Part shown: positions 9,100 through 19,526 of the stretch, piece by piece | How the letters are laid out: each line of letters starts with the position of its first letter | Numbering within the stretch: the first letter of the stretch is position 1 | Source: Aurantimonas aggregata | GTDB taxonomy: Bacteria; Pseudomonadota; Alphaproteobacteria; Rhizobiales; Rhizobiaceae | Assembly: GCF_010500835.1 (NCBI RefSeq) | Contig: NZ_JAAAMJ010000028.1 | Location: 1 to 33,280 of the forward strand | Length of the DNA: 33,280 nt | Direction: 5' to 3' | Notes under the pieces: model-generated | What the model was told of the DNA's origin: nothing | What the model saw: only the letters and a program-made list of their open reading frames with translations | Databases searched by the model: none | Made by a program: the position numbers and the translations under genes

Positions 9100-9170
9100 G
9101 GCGGATTTCCTTGGTGGGGTTTGTGCAGGAAGCAGACGGCGTCCCCGGTCGATCCGGGGACGCAATGTGC

Positions 9171-11657
9171 TCAGGTTGCGACACGAGCGGGTTCGGCCAT
9201 CGGCGCGGCGAACCGGCGGAGGCGGAGCGCGTTGCCGAGAACGAAGACCGACGACAGCGCCATCGCCCCAGCCGCGAAGACGGGCGAGAGCAGGATGCCC
9301 GAGACCGGCCAGAGCGCGCCTGCGGCGACCGGAATCAGCGCAGCGTTGTAGGCGAAGGCCCAGAAGAGATTCTGCCGGATGTTGCGCATCGTCGCCCGGC
9401 TGAGCGCGATGGCGTTCGGCACCCCCTTCAGGCTCCCTGACATCAGCACCACGTCCGCCGCTTCAATCGCGACGTCCGTTCCGGTGCCGATCGCAAGGCC
9501 GACATCGGCTTCGGCCAGCGCCGGGGCGTCGTTGATGCCGTCGCCGACGAAGGCCACCGGGCCAAGCGCCTTCAGACGCTTGATAGCCGCGACCTTGCCG
9601 TCCGGCAGGACTTCGGCCACCACTTCGTCGATCCCGAGCTGCCGCGCTATGGCCTCCGCTGTGCGCCGGTTGTCCCCGGTGATCATTGCGACCTTCAGGC
9701 CGAGATCATGAAGCGCGCGGATCGCCTCCGGCGTCGTGGCCTTGACAGGGTCCGCCACGGCGATGATCGCACCGAGGCGGCCGCCGATCGCAGTGTAGAG
9801 TGGCGATTTGCCTTCGTCGGCAAGCCGCGCGGCAGTTTCGGCAAACGCTCCAACGTCATGGCCGAGTTGTGCCATGTAACGATCTGCGCCGATCTCAACC
9901 CGGATGCCGCCAACCTGTGCGGTCACGCCGAAGCCCGTTATGCTCTCGAACGACCTGACCGCTGGCAAGACCAGCCCTTCGGCCTCAGCCGCCTTTAAGA
10001 TTGCACGGGCGATCGGATGCTCTGATTTCGCTTCGACAGCGGCGATCCGCGACAGCACGTCGGCGCGATCGAACCCCTCGGCGAGGACGAGATCGGTCAG
10101 CGTCGGCTTCCCCTCGGTCAGCGTGCCAGTCTTGTCCAGCGCGACCACGCGGGCGTTCTGCAGACCCTGCAGCGCGTCGCCCTTGCGGAAGAGGACGCCC
10201 AGCTCGGCCCCGCGCCCGGTGCCCACCATGATCGACGTGGGCGTGGCAAGACCCATGGCACAGGGGCAGGCGATGATCAGGACCGCGACCGCGTTCACGA
10301 GGCCAAACGTGAGCGCCGGATCGGGTCCGAAGAAGAACCACACGCCGAAAGTCAGCGCGGCGAGCGTCATGACCGCGGGCACGAACCACATGGTGATCTT
10401 GTCGACAAGGCCCTGGATCGGCAGCTTCGAGCCCTGCGCTTCTTCGACCATGCGAATGATCTGCGCGAGCATCGTGTTGCCGCCGACGGCCGTGGCGCGG
10501 AAGGCGAAGGCGCCGGTCTGGTTGACCGTGCCGCCCGTGACCACGGCGCCCGCGTACTTGGCGACGGGCAGCGGTTCGCCGGTAATCATCGACTCGTCGA
10601 TCCAGCTCTCGCCCTCAATCACCTCGCCGTCGACCGGGAGGCGGTCGCCCGGGCGCACCTCGACAATGTCGCCAGGAGCGACGTCGGAGACCTCGACCTC
10701 GGCGATGCTTCCCCCGCGCCGGACCCGGGCGGTCTTGGCCTGCAGGCCTACGAGCCGCTTGATCGCTTCGGAGGTGCGGCCCTTGGCACGGGCCTCGAGT
10801 ACCCTGCCAAGCAGGATCAGGGTCACAATAACTGCGGCGGCCTCGTAGTAGACGTTCACCGTACCGGCCGGCAGCAGCACGGGCGCGAAGGTAGCGACCA
10901 GCGAATAGGCATAAGCTGCCAGCGTGCCGACGGCGACTAGGCTGTTCATGTCCGGCGCGCCGCGCAGCAGCGCCGGGATGCCCTTGCGGTAGAAGCGGAT
11001 GCCCGGGAACGCAAGCACAAGCGAGGTCAGAGCGAACTGGATCAGCCAGCTCGCAGACATGCCGATGGTCGATGCGATTAGATGATGCACGCCCGGAATG
11101 ACGTGGCTACCCATCTCGATGAGGAAGACCGGCAGGGTAAGACCCGCCGAGATTGCGAGATCGCGGGATAGGACGCGGCGCTCGTCTTCCTTTTGCGCCT
11201 CCGCCTCGGCATTTGCGGCGCCGCTCCGATTCACCGGGCGTGCTTCGTAGCCGACGCCCGCGACCGCTTCGATCAGCATGGCGACTTCGACGCTGCCTTT
11301 CACGGTGGCGCGCTCGGTGGCGAGGTTCACAGTGGCCTCAATGACACCCGGCACGGCGTGCAGGGCGCGCTCCACCCGGCCGACGCAGGAGGCACAGGTC
11401 ATGCCGTCGATGGCGAGTTCGATGGTGGACGCAGTCACCGTGTAGCCCGCATCCTTGATCGCCCGGATCAACTCGGCACGATCGACGGGTCCGGCCAGGC
11501 GGACGTCTGCGCGCTCGGTGGCGAGGTTGACGCTGGCATCGAGGACGCCGGGGACGATCCTCAGGGCGCGTTCGACGCGCCCCACGCAGGAGGCGCAGGT
11601 CATACCCTCGATCGGGAGGGAAACGGTTTCCCTGGTGAAATTGGCTGGCGCATTCAT
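9171..11657 (-). CDS. copA: Cu+-exporting P1B-1 ATPase with two HMA domains
   Basis: Inner-membrane pump that exports cytoplasmic Cu+ (and Ag+), 828 residues. Two N-terminal metal-binding domains each carry GMTCASC (Cys21/24 and Cys88/91). Then come the transmembrane helices, the actuator TGE (359-361), the intramembrane CPC (464-466), the phosphorylation site DKTGT (508-512), SEHP (545-548) and GDGINDAPA. The final helices contain YN and MALSS, which with CPC define the Cu+ class. A longer frame to 11723 would start inside the promoter; ATG 11657 has AAGGGA upstream and is preferred. It is the first gene of a four-gene operon with glutaredoxin, MFS exporter and reductase. Confidence 0.97.
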   Translation of the reverse strand: MNAPANFTRETVSLPIEGMTCASCVGRVERALRIVPGVLDASVNLATERADVRLAGPVDRAELIRAIKDAGYTVTASTIELAIDGMTCASCVGRVERALHAVPGVIEATVNLATERATVKGSVEVAMLIEAVAGVGYEARPVNRSGAANAEAEAQKEDERRVLSRDLAISAGLTLPVFLIEMGSHVIPGVHHLIASTIGMSASWLIQFALTSLVLAFPGIRFYRKGIPALLRGAPDMNSLVAVGTLAAYAYSLVATFAPVLLPAGTVNVYYEAAAVIVTLILLGRVLEARAKGRTSEAIKRLVGLQAKTARVRRGGSIAEVEVSDVAPGDIVEVRPGDRLPVDGEVIEGESWIDESMITGEPLPVAKYAGAVVTGGTVNQTGAFAFRATAVGGNTMLAQIIRMVEEAQGSKLPIQGLVDKITMWFVPAVMTLAALTFGVWFFFGPDPALTFGLVNAVAVLIIACPCAMGLATPTSIMVGTGRGAELGVLFRKGDALQGLQNARVVALDKTGTLTEGKPTLTDLVLAEGFDRADVLSRIAAVEAKSEHPIARAILKAAEAEGLVLPAVRSFESITGFGVTAQVGGIRVEIGADRYMAQLGHDVGAFAETAARLADEGKSPLYTAIGGRLGAIIAVADPVKATTPEAIRALHDLGLKVAMITGDNRRTAEAIARQLGIDEVVAEVLPDGKVAAIKRLKALGPVAFVGDGINDAPALAEADVGLAIGTGTDVAIEAADVVLMSGSLKGVPNAIALSRATMRNIRQNLFWAFAYNAALIPVAAGALWPVSGILLSPVFAAGAMALSSVFVLGNALRLRRFAAPMAEPARVAT

Positions 11658-11692
11658 GGCTGAGTCCCTTCGGATCCGTGGTGATGCGCCAG

Positions 11693-11723
11693 GAAATGGG
11701 GTCTCCCATGATGGGAGGGTCAA
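11693..11723 (-). promoter_or_regulatory. CueR-type promoter/operator for copA
   Basis: Read leftward: -35 TTGACC (11718-11723), a 19-bp spacer with the perfect dyad CTCCCAT-C-ATGGGAG, and a weak -10 ATTTCC (11693-11698). It lies 35 bp ahead of the copA ATG. This is the best dyad of the four sites. Confidence 0.85.
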
Positions 11724-11839
11724 GCGATGTTTTTTCCTCCGTGTGAGTTGTCATGGTGCTGCTTCACGCGTGCGCGTTCACAAACTGTCGCCATGAAATT
11801 TCGGGCGAAGCGCTCCCTAAAAATTCCGCGTATCCTCCC

Positions 11840-11870
11840 TTGACCCTCCAATGCTGGGATCCCCCACGTC
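11840..11870 (+). promoter_or_regulatory. CueR-type promoter/operator for copZ
   Basis: -35 TTGACC (11840-11845), 19-bp spacer with the imperfect dyad CTCCAAT-G-CTGGGAT, and a poor -10 (CACGTC, 11865-11870). It points rightward to copZ at 11902 and is divergent from the copA site about 115 bp away. Confidence 0.75.
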
Positions 11871-11901
11871 TCTCCTCGCCAGACAAACAAAGGAGACAAA
11901 C

Positions 11902-12102
11902 ATGCAATTCCACATTGAGAACATGACCTGCTTCGGCTGCGCCCGGAGCGTGACGAAGGCGATCCAGTCGGTAGACGAGAGTGCGGTGATCAATGCCGAC
12001 CCCGAGAACCGCAAGGTCGATGTCGAAACCTCGGCCACGCGTGCCGAGATTGAGACCGTTCTCGCCGAGGCGGGCTACCCCGCTACGCGCGAAGCGGCCT
12101 GA
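11902..12102 (+). CDS. copZ: CopZ-like copper chaperone (single HMA domain)
   Basis: Cytosolic 66-residue metallochaperone that would bind Cu+ and hand it to the ATPases and to CueR. The whole protein is one HMA ferredoxin-like fold. The metal motif is MTCFGC (residues 8-13) in place of the more common MTCxHC/MTCASC, and a GYPA turn lies near the end. ATG 11902 is preceded by AAAGGAGAC, a strong ribosome binding site; a longer in-frame start at 11851 falls inside the promoter and is rejected. It is divergent from copA, with a CueR-like promoter of its own. Confidence 0.93.
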   Translation: MQFHIENMTCFGCARSVTKAIQSVDESAVINADPENRKVDVETSATRAEIETVLAEAGYPATREAA

Positions 12103-12114
12103 CGGGGGTCGGCG

Positions 12115-12279
12115 ATGCCACGCCTTTCCATTGCATTTTTGGGCGCCGCATCGATCGCCACAGCGGTGCTGACCATCATCCAGGGGCAGGCGGTGGGGAC
12201 CACATCAGCTCCGCCGAAACCGGCCGCTAATTCAGTTTCCGAAGTCACGCCCTCTGGTGCCGCACATTCGGGACACTGA
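12115..12279 (+). CDS. small exported or membrane-anchored protein
   Basis: A 54-residue frame starting 12 bp after copZ with GGGGGTC ahead of its ATG. It opens with a basic residue and a hydrophobic segment (LSIAFLGAASIATAVLTII, about residues 4-22) and continues as a Pro/Ala/Ser-rich tail ending AAHSGH. The layout suggests a signal-anchored periplasmic peptide; the terminal His residues might bind metal, but no family is recognised. Close spacing to copZ and the likely ribosome binding site support it being real. Confidence 0.6.
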   Translation: MPRLSIAFLGAASIATAVLTIIQGQAVGTTSAPPKPAANSVSEVTPSGAAHSGH

Positions 12280-12288
12280 GGCTTCCCA

Positions 12289-12320
12289 GGATGGGCCGTC
12301 TCGCGGTGGTCGGCCCATCC
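12289..12320. terminator. strong hairpin after the copZ pair (possible terminator)
   Basis: Perfect 10-bp inverted repeat GGATGGGCCG (12289-12298) and CGGCCCATCC (12311-12320), loop 12 bases, ten bases after the small exported protein. There is no clear T-run after it, so a Rho-independent terminator is only possible; it could instead be an mRNA-stabilising hairpin. Confidence 0.5.
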
Positions 12321-12440
12321 GTTGCATTCGCCGCTTCAGGCAGTCATCGCTCGTCGGCGCCTTTTGGCTCGGTGTAGGCGTCATCAATTATCTGCTCGCC
12401 AAAAGGGTAGCGGCTGCCGCAATGCACATCACCGCGAGAA

Positions 12441-12809
12441 ATGCATGTCCACCTTATGTTCGGTTGCTTCATGCCCGTGCTTGCCATGCTCGCGATCGCC
12501 GTCGTCACGACGATGACTCCGGCGCATGCGGCGCGCATAATTGCCGGGCTGGACCATGCAATTCATGTCAGCGAGACGATGCACGTCACCGATGACGGCG
12601 GACGCTCCTGCGCTGACCAGCTCCATTGCGGCGCGGCCGGCACCGGCATGTGCGAGTTCGTCTGTGCGAGTTTCACAGCCTTCCTGCAGTTTCCGAGTGC
12701 GGAAATCGAACAAGAGTACGTGCCTTCCCGATGTGTCTTCACGCCCGAGGCAAGCGTAGGCCGGGCTCCGGGACTGAACGAACGGCCCCCCAAACTTCGT
12801 CTCCTCTGA
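12441..12809 (+). CDS. exported Cys-containing small protein (copper-island hypothetical)
   Basis: A 122-residue protein with a clear signal peptide (FMPVLAMLAIAVVTTMTPAHA, cut expected near residue 30). The mature part has His residues and five or so cysteines in the pattern SCADQLHC...MCEFVC, and ends in ERPPKLRLL. Small exported proteins with this plan (hydrophobic leader, scattered Cys/His, Pro-Pro-Lys ending) are common beside multicopper oxidases and Cu-ATPases, but I cannot name a family. Two start codons are possible, 12441 and 12456; ribosome binding sites are weak. Followed by a multicopper oxidase stub. Confidence 0.6.
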   Translation: MHVHLMFGCFMPVLAMLAIAVVTTMTPAHAARIIAGLDHAIHVSETMHVTDDGGRSCADQLHCGAAGTGMCEFVCASFTAFLQFPSAEIEQEYVPSRCVFTPEASVGRAPGLNERPPKLRLL

Positions 12810-12879
12810 TTGCGCCCGGGCCGTCGCCTGCGGCGTTTCATCCGGCTTGGATAAACGGGGCGTGCTGTCCCGAGGAGAC

Positions 12880-13071
12880 AATCATGAACTCCTTTCCGCG
12901 ACGCGGCTTAGCGTGGGCGCGTTGCGCGGCACGGTCTATGTCCCGCCGATGTCGATGGTCGATGTAGCCCTCGACGCTGGCGAGGCCGCGCGTTGGATGC
13001 TGCATTGTCACCACATGCCCTATTTGGCGACCGGCATGATGACCGAGTTCGCGGTCATGGCGTCGGTCTGA
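12880..13071 (+). pseudogene. multicopper oxidase C-terminal remnant
   Basis: Only the last part of a multicopper oxidase (CueO/CopA type, periplasmic Cu+ oxidase) remains. The recognisable segment runs from GALRGTVYVPP to HCHHMPYLATGMMTEF (about 12925-13071), the C-terminal cupredoxin domain with type 1 and trinuclear copper ligands. Intact enzymes are several hundred residues long. The usual HCHxxxHxxxGM ligand set here reads HCHHMPYLATGM, with Tyr where the second type 1 His is expected, a change one base could make. It can be translated from ATG 12847 as 74 residues, but the N-terminal part is not homologous to the fold. Judged a decayed gene fragment left in the copper island. Confidence 0.75.
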
Positions 13072-13200
13072 TCCGGACGGGGACGTTCGGATCGAGCGCC
13101 CCGACGTCCCGAAACGACCCTGTGCCCTGCTGTCCTTCCCTTTGTTGGCGCGACGGCCGAACCCAGCGCGTAGTCCGTGACAGAATAACAAAAGACGCAG

Positions 13201-13316
13201 ATGATGAACTGGGACGTTATGGGCTCGGAAATGGGCTTTGGCTGGCTTTCGGCCTGCTGGTGCTCGCGCTGCTGGTTTTGGGCATGGCAGCACTGATCAA
13301 ACACCTTCGGAAATGA
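13201..13316 (+). pseudogene. small membrane protein, frameshifted
   Basis: An ATG at 13201 starts MMNWDVMGSEMGFGW. The same region continues naturally in the -1 frame as a hydrophobic helix (LAFGLLVLALLVLGMAALI) ending KHLRK at 13316. Joined, the two halves give a roughly 39-residue single-helix protein of a type often seen in metal-resistance islands (short Trp/Met/Gly head, one helix, basic tail). The join lies near 13240-13248, so one base appears to be missing. The unshifted frame ends soon after. It could be a decayed gene or a sequencing error. Confidence 0.4.
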
Positions 13317-13332
13317 GAGGAAGGACTGCTAG

Positions 13333-13719
13333 ATGGCTTATACGATTGATCGCCTGATCTCCGACACCGGTATCGACGCCGTCGAGCGCCGCACCCGCAA
13401 GGCCCTGGCTGAGCACGGCTTCGGCGTGCTGACCGAGATCGACGTCAAGGCGACGATGAAGAAGAAGCTCGATGTCGAAATGCCGGCCTACCGCATACTC
13501 GGTGCCTGCAATCCCAAGATGGCGCATCAGGCAATCGGGATCGAGCCACGGGTTGGCGCGATGCTCCCGTGCAACGTCATCCTGCGCGAAATAGAGGATG
13601 GAGTGGAGGTTAGCGTCATTGATCCCGTGGTATCGATGCAGGGGATCGAGAACGCTGAACTGACGGCGGTCGCGGCAGAGGTGCGAAATCTCCTCGCGAA
13701 GGTCGTGGACGCGATCTGA
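13333..13719 (+). CDS. DUF302 domain protein
   Basis: Cytoplasmic 128-residue protein covering one DUF302 fold. Hallmarks are the N-terminal helix with ALAEHGFGVLTEIDV, the central YRILGACNPKMAHQAI and VGAMLPCNVIL with two conserved cysteines, and a C-terminal helix. The biochemical role of the family is not established; members are common beside metal and sulphur genes. ATG 13333 follows AGGAAGG. Its stop overlaps the start of the next gene in TGATG, so the two are coupled. Confidence 0.88.
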   Translation: MAYTIDRLISDTGIDAVERRTRKALAEHGFGVLTEIDVKATMKKKLDVEMPAYRILGACNPKMAHQAIGIEPRVGAMLPCNVILREIEDGVEVSVIDPVVSMQGIENAELTAVAAEVRNLLAKVVDAI

Positions 13720-14243
13720 TGGGACTCGATAGCCAGAAAACTGCAGGCGATGCCTTTTCTGGACACCGCCCGCGCCCTGTTCGTCTTTGGGAAGCGCCTG
13801 AACTTCCCGTCGCCTACTTTTCTTTCGTCCTGCATTTCGTCTGGGAATTCATCCAGGTTCCGACATATGCCCGCATGGCCGAGATGCCCCACTGGGAGGC
13901 GATCAAGCTCTGTATGTCGGCAACGTTTGGCGATGTCGGGTCCGCGCTGACTGCATTCTGGGCCGCCTGCCTGGCGGCACGCAGCCGGGACTGGATCCTT
14001 CGGCCAACGCCGTTTCCGGTTACAACCTTCGTCGCTGTCGGAATAGTCCTGACCGTAGGGTTCGAGTACTACTATACCCGTATAAGCCTGCGATGGACTT
14101 ATTCTGACCTGATGCCGCTTGTGCCGCCGTTGGGTACCGGGCTGAGCCCGCTTCTGCAATGGACCGTTATTCCGCCGCTCGTGATCTGGCTGACCCGGCG
14201 CCATCTTTTGGGAGCCCAGGCCGTACACGAAGCAGATGCATAA
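13719..14243 (+). CDS. four-helix integral membrane protein, unknown
   Basis: A 174-residue membrane protein. Likely helices lie near residues 31-48 (VAYFSFVLHFVWEFIQV), 70-90 (FGDVGSALTAFWAACL), 100-120 (VTTFVAVGIVLTVGFEYYY) and 146-162 (LQWTVIPPLVIWL). Conserved-looking motifs are HFVWEFIQVP, HWEAIKLC, FGDVG and PLGTGLSPLLQW. Similar proteins appear in many alphaproteobacterial metal islands, but I know of no assigned function. It is translationally coupled to the DUF302 gene (TGATG) and is followed by a 212-bp gap before the permease. Confidence 0.8.
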   Translation: MGLDSQKTAGDAFSGHRPRPVRLWEAPELPVAYFSFVLHFVWEFIQVPTYARMAEMPHWEAIKLCMSATFGDVGSALTAFWAACLAARSRDWILRPTPFPVTTFVAVGIVLTVGFEYYYTRISLRWTYSDLMPLVPPLGTGLSPLLQWTVIPPLVIWLTRRHLLGAQAVHEADA

Positions 14244-14455
14244 AGCTTCGCTAGTCCAACCTCCTACTGCGACGATCGTGTCCGGGCTGGCGCGCCAGTG
14301 GGCATCGTTCCGACTTTGTCATTGCCCTTTTGGCGGTGAGACGGCCGGCGGAGTCCCTTGCCGGAACACAAGGGCGATGCTTGGCCTCGCCTCGGCTTGT
14401 GAGGGGGTTGCCGCTTCTCCGGTTGGCGATGCGACAGAAGCCTGAGGGAAAGCCA

Positions 14456-15763
14456 ATGACGAAAGATTACGTGGAGAACAGCATCACCTTGCCGGGCGCG
14501 GTGGCCATGGGCACGGGCGTGATGATCGGCGCAGGCATCTTCGCGCTGACGGGCCAGATCGCCGAGCTTGCGGGGCCGCTGTTCCCGCTCTCGTTCATCG
14601 CGGGTGCGGTGGTCACGGCCTTCAGCGCCTATACCTATGTCAAGATGTCGAACGCGTTTCCATCCGCGGGCGGCATCGGGATGATCCTGAAGAAGGCCTA
14701 CGGTCCGACGACGGTCGCTGCGGGCGCCGCACTGCTGATGGCGCTGTCGATGGTCATCAGCGAGAGTCTCGTCGCGCGTACCTTCGGAACATACACGCTG
14801 CAGGCGTTCGGCGGCGATCCGGACAGCGTCCTCGTGCCGCTTCTCGGCATCGGGTTGATCGTTTTCGCGTATCTCTTGAACGCTTCTGGCACCCGTTCGG
14901 TCGGGCTTTGGTCCATCGTCATGGCGGTGCTCAAGGTGGGTGGCATCGCGTCGTTCGGGGCGGCTGGTCTCTGGGCAAGCGGCATCTCGTTCGAAGCCAC
15001 GGGCGGAGAGTTGGGAGTAGGTGGTTTCGTGGCGTCTGTAGCGCTGTCGATCCTCGCCTTCAAAGGCTTCACGACCATCACCAACAGCGGCGCCGAGATC
15101 ACCGAGCCGCACCGCAACGTAGGCCGCGCCATCGTCTGGTCCATCGCCGTCTGCGTCGTCGTCTATCTGCTGGTCGCCTTCGCGGTCGGCTCCAACCTGC
15201 CGCTCGACCGCATCGTGGCGGCGAAGGACTACGCGCTGGCCGAGGCAGCCCAACCCGCCCTCGGTCAGACCGGCTTCTACCTGACGGTGGCGCTCGCGCT
15301 GGTGGCCACGGCGTCGGGCCTAGTCGCCAGCGTTTTCGCGGTCTCGCGGATGCTGGCGATGCTGAGCGACATGAAGATGATCCCCCACAGCCATTTCGGG
15401 ATGCCGGGCAGGATCAAGGACCACACGCTGGTCTACACCGTCGTGGTCGCAGCCTTTCTCACGGTGTTCTTCGACCTCAGTCGCATCGCCTCGCTCGGGG
15501 CGTTCTTCTATCTGGTGATGGTCATGATCATCCACTTCGGCGTTTTCCGGCATCTGAGAGAGGAGATCGGCGCGAAGGGATGGGTGCTGCTGACGGCCAT
15601 CGCGCTCGATGCATCGGTGCTGGCCGCCTTCACCGGGATGAAGTGGCAGTCCGATCCGCTGATCGTCGTGACCGGCATCGTCGGCATGGCGCTGGTGTTC
15701 CTGTTCGTGGGAATTTTCCTCGCACGCAACCCGGTGAGGGAACGCGCTCACGAACAGCATTGA
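14456..15763 (+). CDS. APC-superfamily amino acid permease
   Basis: Inner-membrane transporter of 435 residues with the amino acid/polyamine/organocation fold. The first helix holds GTGVMIGAGIFAL, the broken helix that binds substrate in this family; later segments include AGAVVTAFSAYTYVKMS and FKGFTTITNSGAEITEPHRNVGRAI, the helix 6 region. About twelve helices expected. Substrate is unknown. An in-frame start at 14330 exists, but ATG 14456 has GAGGGAA upstream and begins the conserved N-terminus. It precedes a Cu-ATPase by 68 bp in the same direction, an arrangement seen in other alphaproteobacterial copper clusters, so uptake or export of an amino acid that ligates copper is a possibility, not a conclusion. 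Confidence 0.92.
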   Translation: MTKDYVENSITLPGAVAMGTGVMIGAGIFALTGQIAELAGPLFPLSFIAGAVVTAFSAYTYVKMSNAFPSAGGIGMILKKAYGPTTVAAGAALLMALSMVISESLVARTFGTYTLQAFGGDPDSVLVPLLGIGLIVFAYLLNASGTRSVGLWSIVMAVLKVGGIASFGAAGLWASGISFEATGGELGVGGFVASVALSILAFKGFTTITNSGAEITEPHRNVGRAIVWSIAVCVVVYLLVAFAVGSNLPLDRIVAAKDYALAEAAQPALGQTGFYLTVALALVATASGLVASVFAVSRMLAMLSDMKMIPHSHFGMPGRIKDHTLVYTVVVAAFLTVFFDLSRIASLGAFFYLVMVMIIHFGVFRHLREEIGAKGWVLLTAIALDASVLAAFTGMKWQSDPLIVVTGIVGMALVFLFVGIFLARNPVRERAHEQH

Positions 15764-15831
15764 AAAAAGACTTGAGCATCCAGTCGCAGGAAGCCTCAAG
15801 CTGAAGCGACACAGTGAAAGGTTGGCTGGCA

Positions 15832-18165
<2,334 letters not shown>

Positions 18166-18175
18166 GGGACTGACG

Positions 18176-18787
18176 ATGGAAGAAATTCCGAACCGCTGGG
18201 AAGGCGTCTATCGGGTCAAGGAAGAGGCCGAGACGAGCTGGTTCGAGGACCGCCCACGGGTGTCGCTCGACCTGATCGGCGCGACAGGGGCAGAAAAGGA
18301 TGCGGCTATCGTCGATGTGGGCGCGGGTTCATCCCGGCTCGTTGATTGCCTTCTGGAACGGGGATTCCGCCGGATCACCGTGCTCGACCTGTCGGAAACC
18401 GCGCTGGCGAGGACCCGTGCGCGGCTACCCAAGGAAGCGCCCGTCGACTGGGTCGTGGAGAATGTGCTGGACTGGAAGCCGAACCAGCGCTTCGAGATCT
18501 GGCATGATCGGGCGGCCTTTCATTTCCTGACCGAGACTGCTGATCAAGACGCCTATCTACGGGTCATGGATGGGGCCTTGCTACCCGGTGGACACGCGAT
18601 CATTGGAACGTTCGCGCCGGACGGCCCGACATCGTGCAGCGGTCTGCCGGTTGCCCGCTACGACTCGCTCTTGTTGCTTGAACGGTTGGGCGCCGGTTAC
18701 CGGCTGGTCAAGTCGGTGAACCACGAGCACCGCACGCCATGGGGCAGCGTGCAGCAGTTCCATTTCGGGCTTTTCCAGAAGTTCTGA
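18176..18787 (+). CDS. class I SAM-dependent methyltransferase
   Basis: Cytoplasmic 203-residue enzyme. Motif I is IVDVGAGSSR (residues 45-54), followed by the acidic strand end VLDLS (Asp71), a WHDRAAFHFLT segment like motif IV, and LLPGGHAIIGTF as the post-motif strand. The substrate is unknown; the group is related to small-molecule (thiopurine/TehB-like) methyltransferases. ATG 18176 follows GAGGGA. It starts 10 bp after the ATPase stop and so is likely co-expressed. Methylation of a metal ligand or metalloid is possible from context only. Confidence 0.88.
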   Translation: MEEIPNRWEGVYRVKEEAETSWFEDRPRVSLDLIGATGAEKDAAIVDVGAGSSRLVDCLLERGFRRITVLDLSETALARTRARLPKEAPVDWVVENVLDWKPNQRFEIWHDRAAFHFLTETADQDAYLRVMDGALLPGGHAIIGTFAPDGPTSCSGLPVARYDSLLLLERLGAGYRLVKSVNHEHRTPWGSVQQFHFGLFQKF

Positions 18788-18970
18788 CGGGTGTCGGGGA
18801 GCTGAGAATCAACCGCCTCCGCGTCCGATCTCTGCGCTCGCAGGTCACGAAAGTCCGGGACAAGACGACGCGATATAATTCCCGATGCCTCGATCTCACG
18901 CTCGTCAAGCGCCCGACCGAATGTTGGCATCTGGTCGTGAGTTCCCATCATCGTCCGCTGGCTTCGGTAC

Positions 18971-19310
18971 TTAGTGGTCGCGGGCCAACCCCGACAGGCC
19001 GTCGATTATCGGGCATTCCGGTCGCATGTCGCCATGACAGTTCCCGACCAGATGCCCGAGCATCTGCCGCAGCGCGGTCAGCTCGGCGATTTTGCGGTCG
19101 ATCTCGCCGAGCTTCTCGGTCGCGATCGCCTTCACATCCGCACTGGCGCGCCCGCGGTCCGTATAGAGGGAAAGCAGTTGCCTGCACTCGTCGACCGAGA
19201 ATCCGAGGCTGCGGGATCGCTGGACGAAGCGGAGCCGGTAAACGTCTTCGACAGAATAGTCACGGTAGCCATTTGGTGCTCGATCAGCTGTCAGGAGGCC
19301 GATGTCCTTG
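18971..19310 (-). pseudogene. CueR-like MerR regulator, 5'-truncated
   Basis: The frame matches a CueR-type regulator from KDIGLLTADRAPNGYRDYS onward, through GFSVDECRQLLSLY, SADVKAIA and the metal loop NCHGDMRPECPI, to the normal C-terminus. The first 20 or so residues, which hold the first HTH helices up to RYYE, are missing and replaced by unrelated sequence upstream of about 19310. It could be translated from ATG 19393 as 140 residues with a non-homologous head, but would probably not bind DNA normally. It keeps the dimer helix and both metal cysteines, so a dominant or decoy role cannot be excluded. The break coincides with the edge of the next module. Confidence 0.8.
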
Positions 19311-19401
19311 CGGCGCGGAATGGCCGCTGATGGACGTGGACGCCTTCCTCCGCGTATTTCAGATCGAGCAGGCGAAGATCGTCCGACGTCCATGTGGTCA
19401 C
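19291..19401 (-). pseudogene. 5' stub of an unknown gene fused into the broken merR
   Basis: GTG at 19401, preceded by AAGGAAAA, starts a 36-residue frame VTTWTSDDLRLLDLKYAEEG, then VHVHQRPFRA and a stop at 19291 reached in the merR sequence. The strong ribosome binding site and natural-looking protein start suggest a real gene whose body was lost in the recombination near 19310. Family not recognised. Confidence 0.45.
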
Positions 19402-19486
19402 GGGTGATTTTCCTTCTTTACGGATTTCAGGTTTTAGAGATTTTCGGAAACCCGCTTTTAGATGGTACGAGGATCCACATGGTTCC

Positions 19487-19507
19487 GACTGCCGCATACC
19501 GGCAGTC
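19487..19507. terminator. hairpin after the unknown gene
   Basis: Perfect 8-bp inverted repeat GACTGCCG (19487-19494) and CGGCAGTC (19500-19507) with a 5-base loop, 20 bases after the stop of the leftward gene at 19527. No T-run follows, so its role as terminator is uncertain. Confidence 0.4.
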
Positions 19508-19526
19508 AAACCACGGTTCCTCTTCT

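Noticed and set aside
8852-9184. N-terminal extension of the MFS protein
   Set aside because: It is the glutaredoxin gene read in the wrong frame.
9904-10848. 314-codon rightward frame inside copA
   Set aside because: Antisense shadow of the ATPase; low-complexity composition and no motif.
12257-12595. Rightward frame across the hairpin after copZ with a short hydrophobic stretch (about 12345-12420)
   Set aside because: No ribosome binding site or family; its second half conflicts with the better-supported exported protein at 12441.
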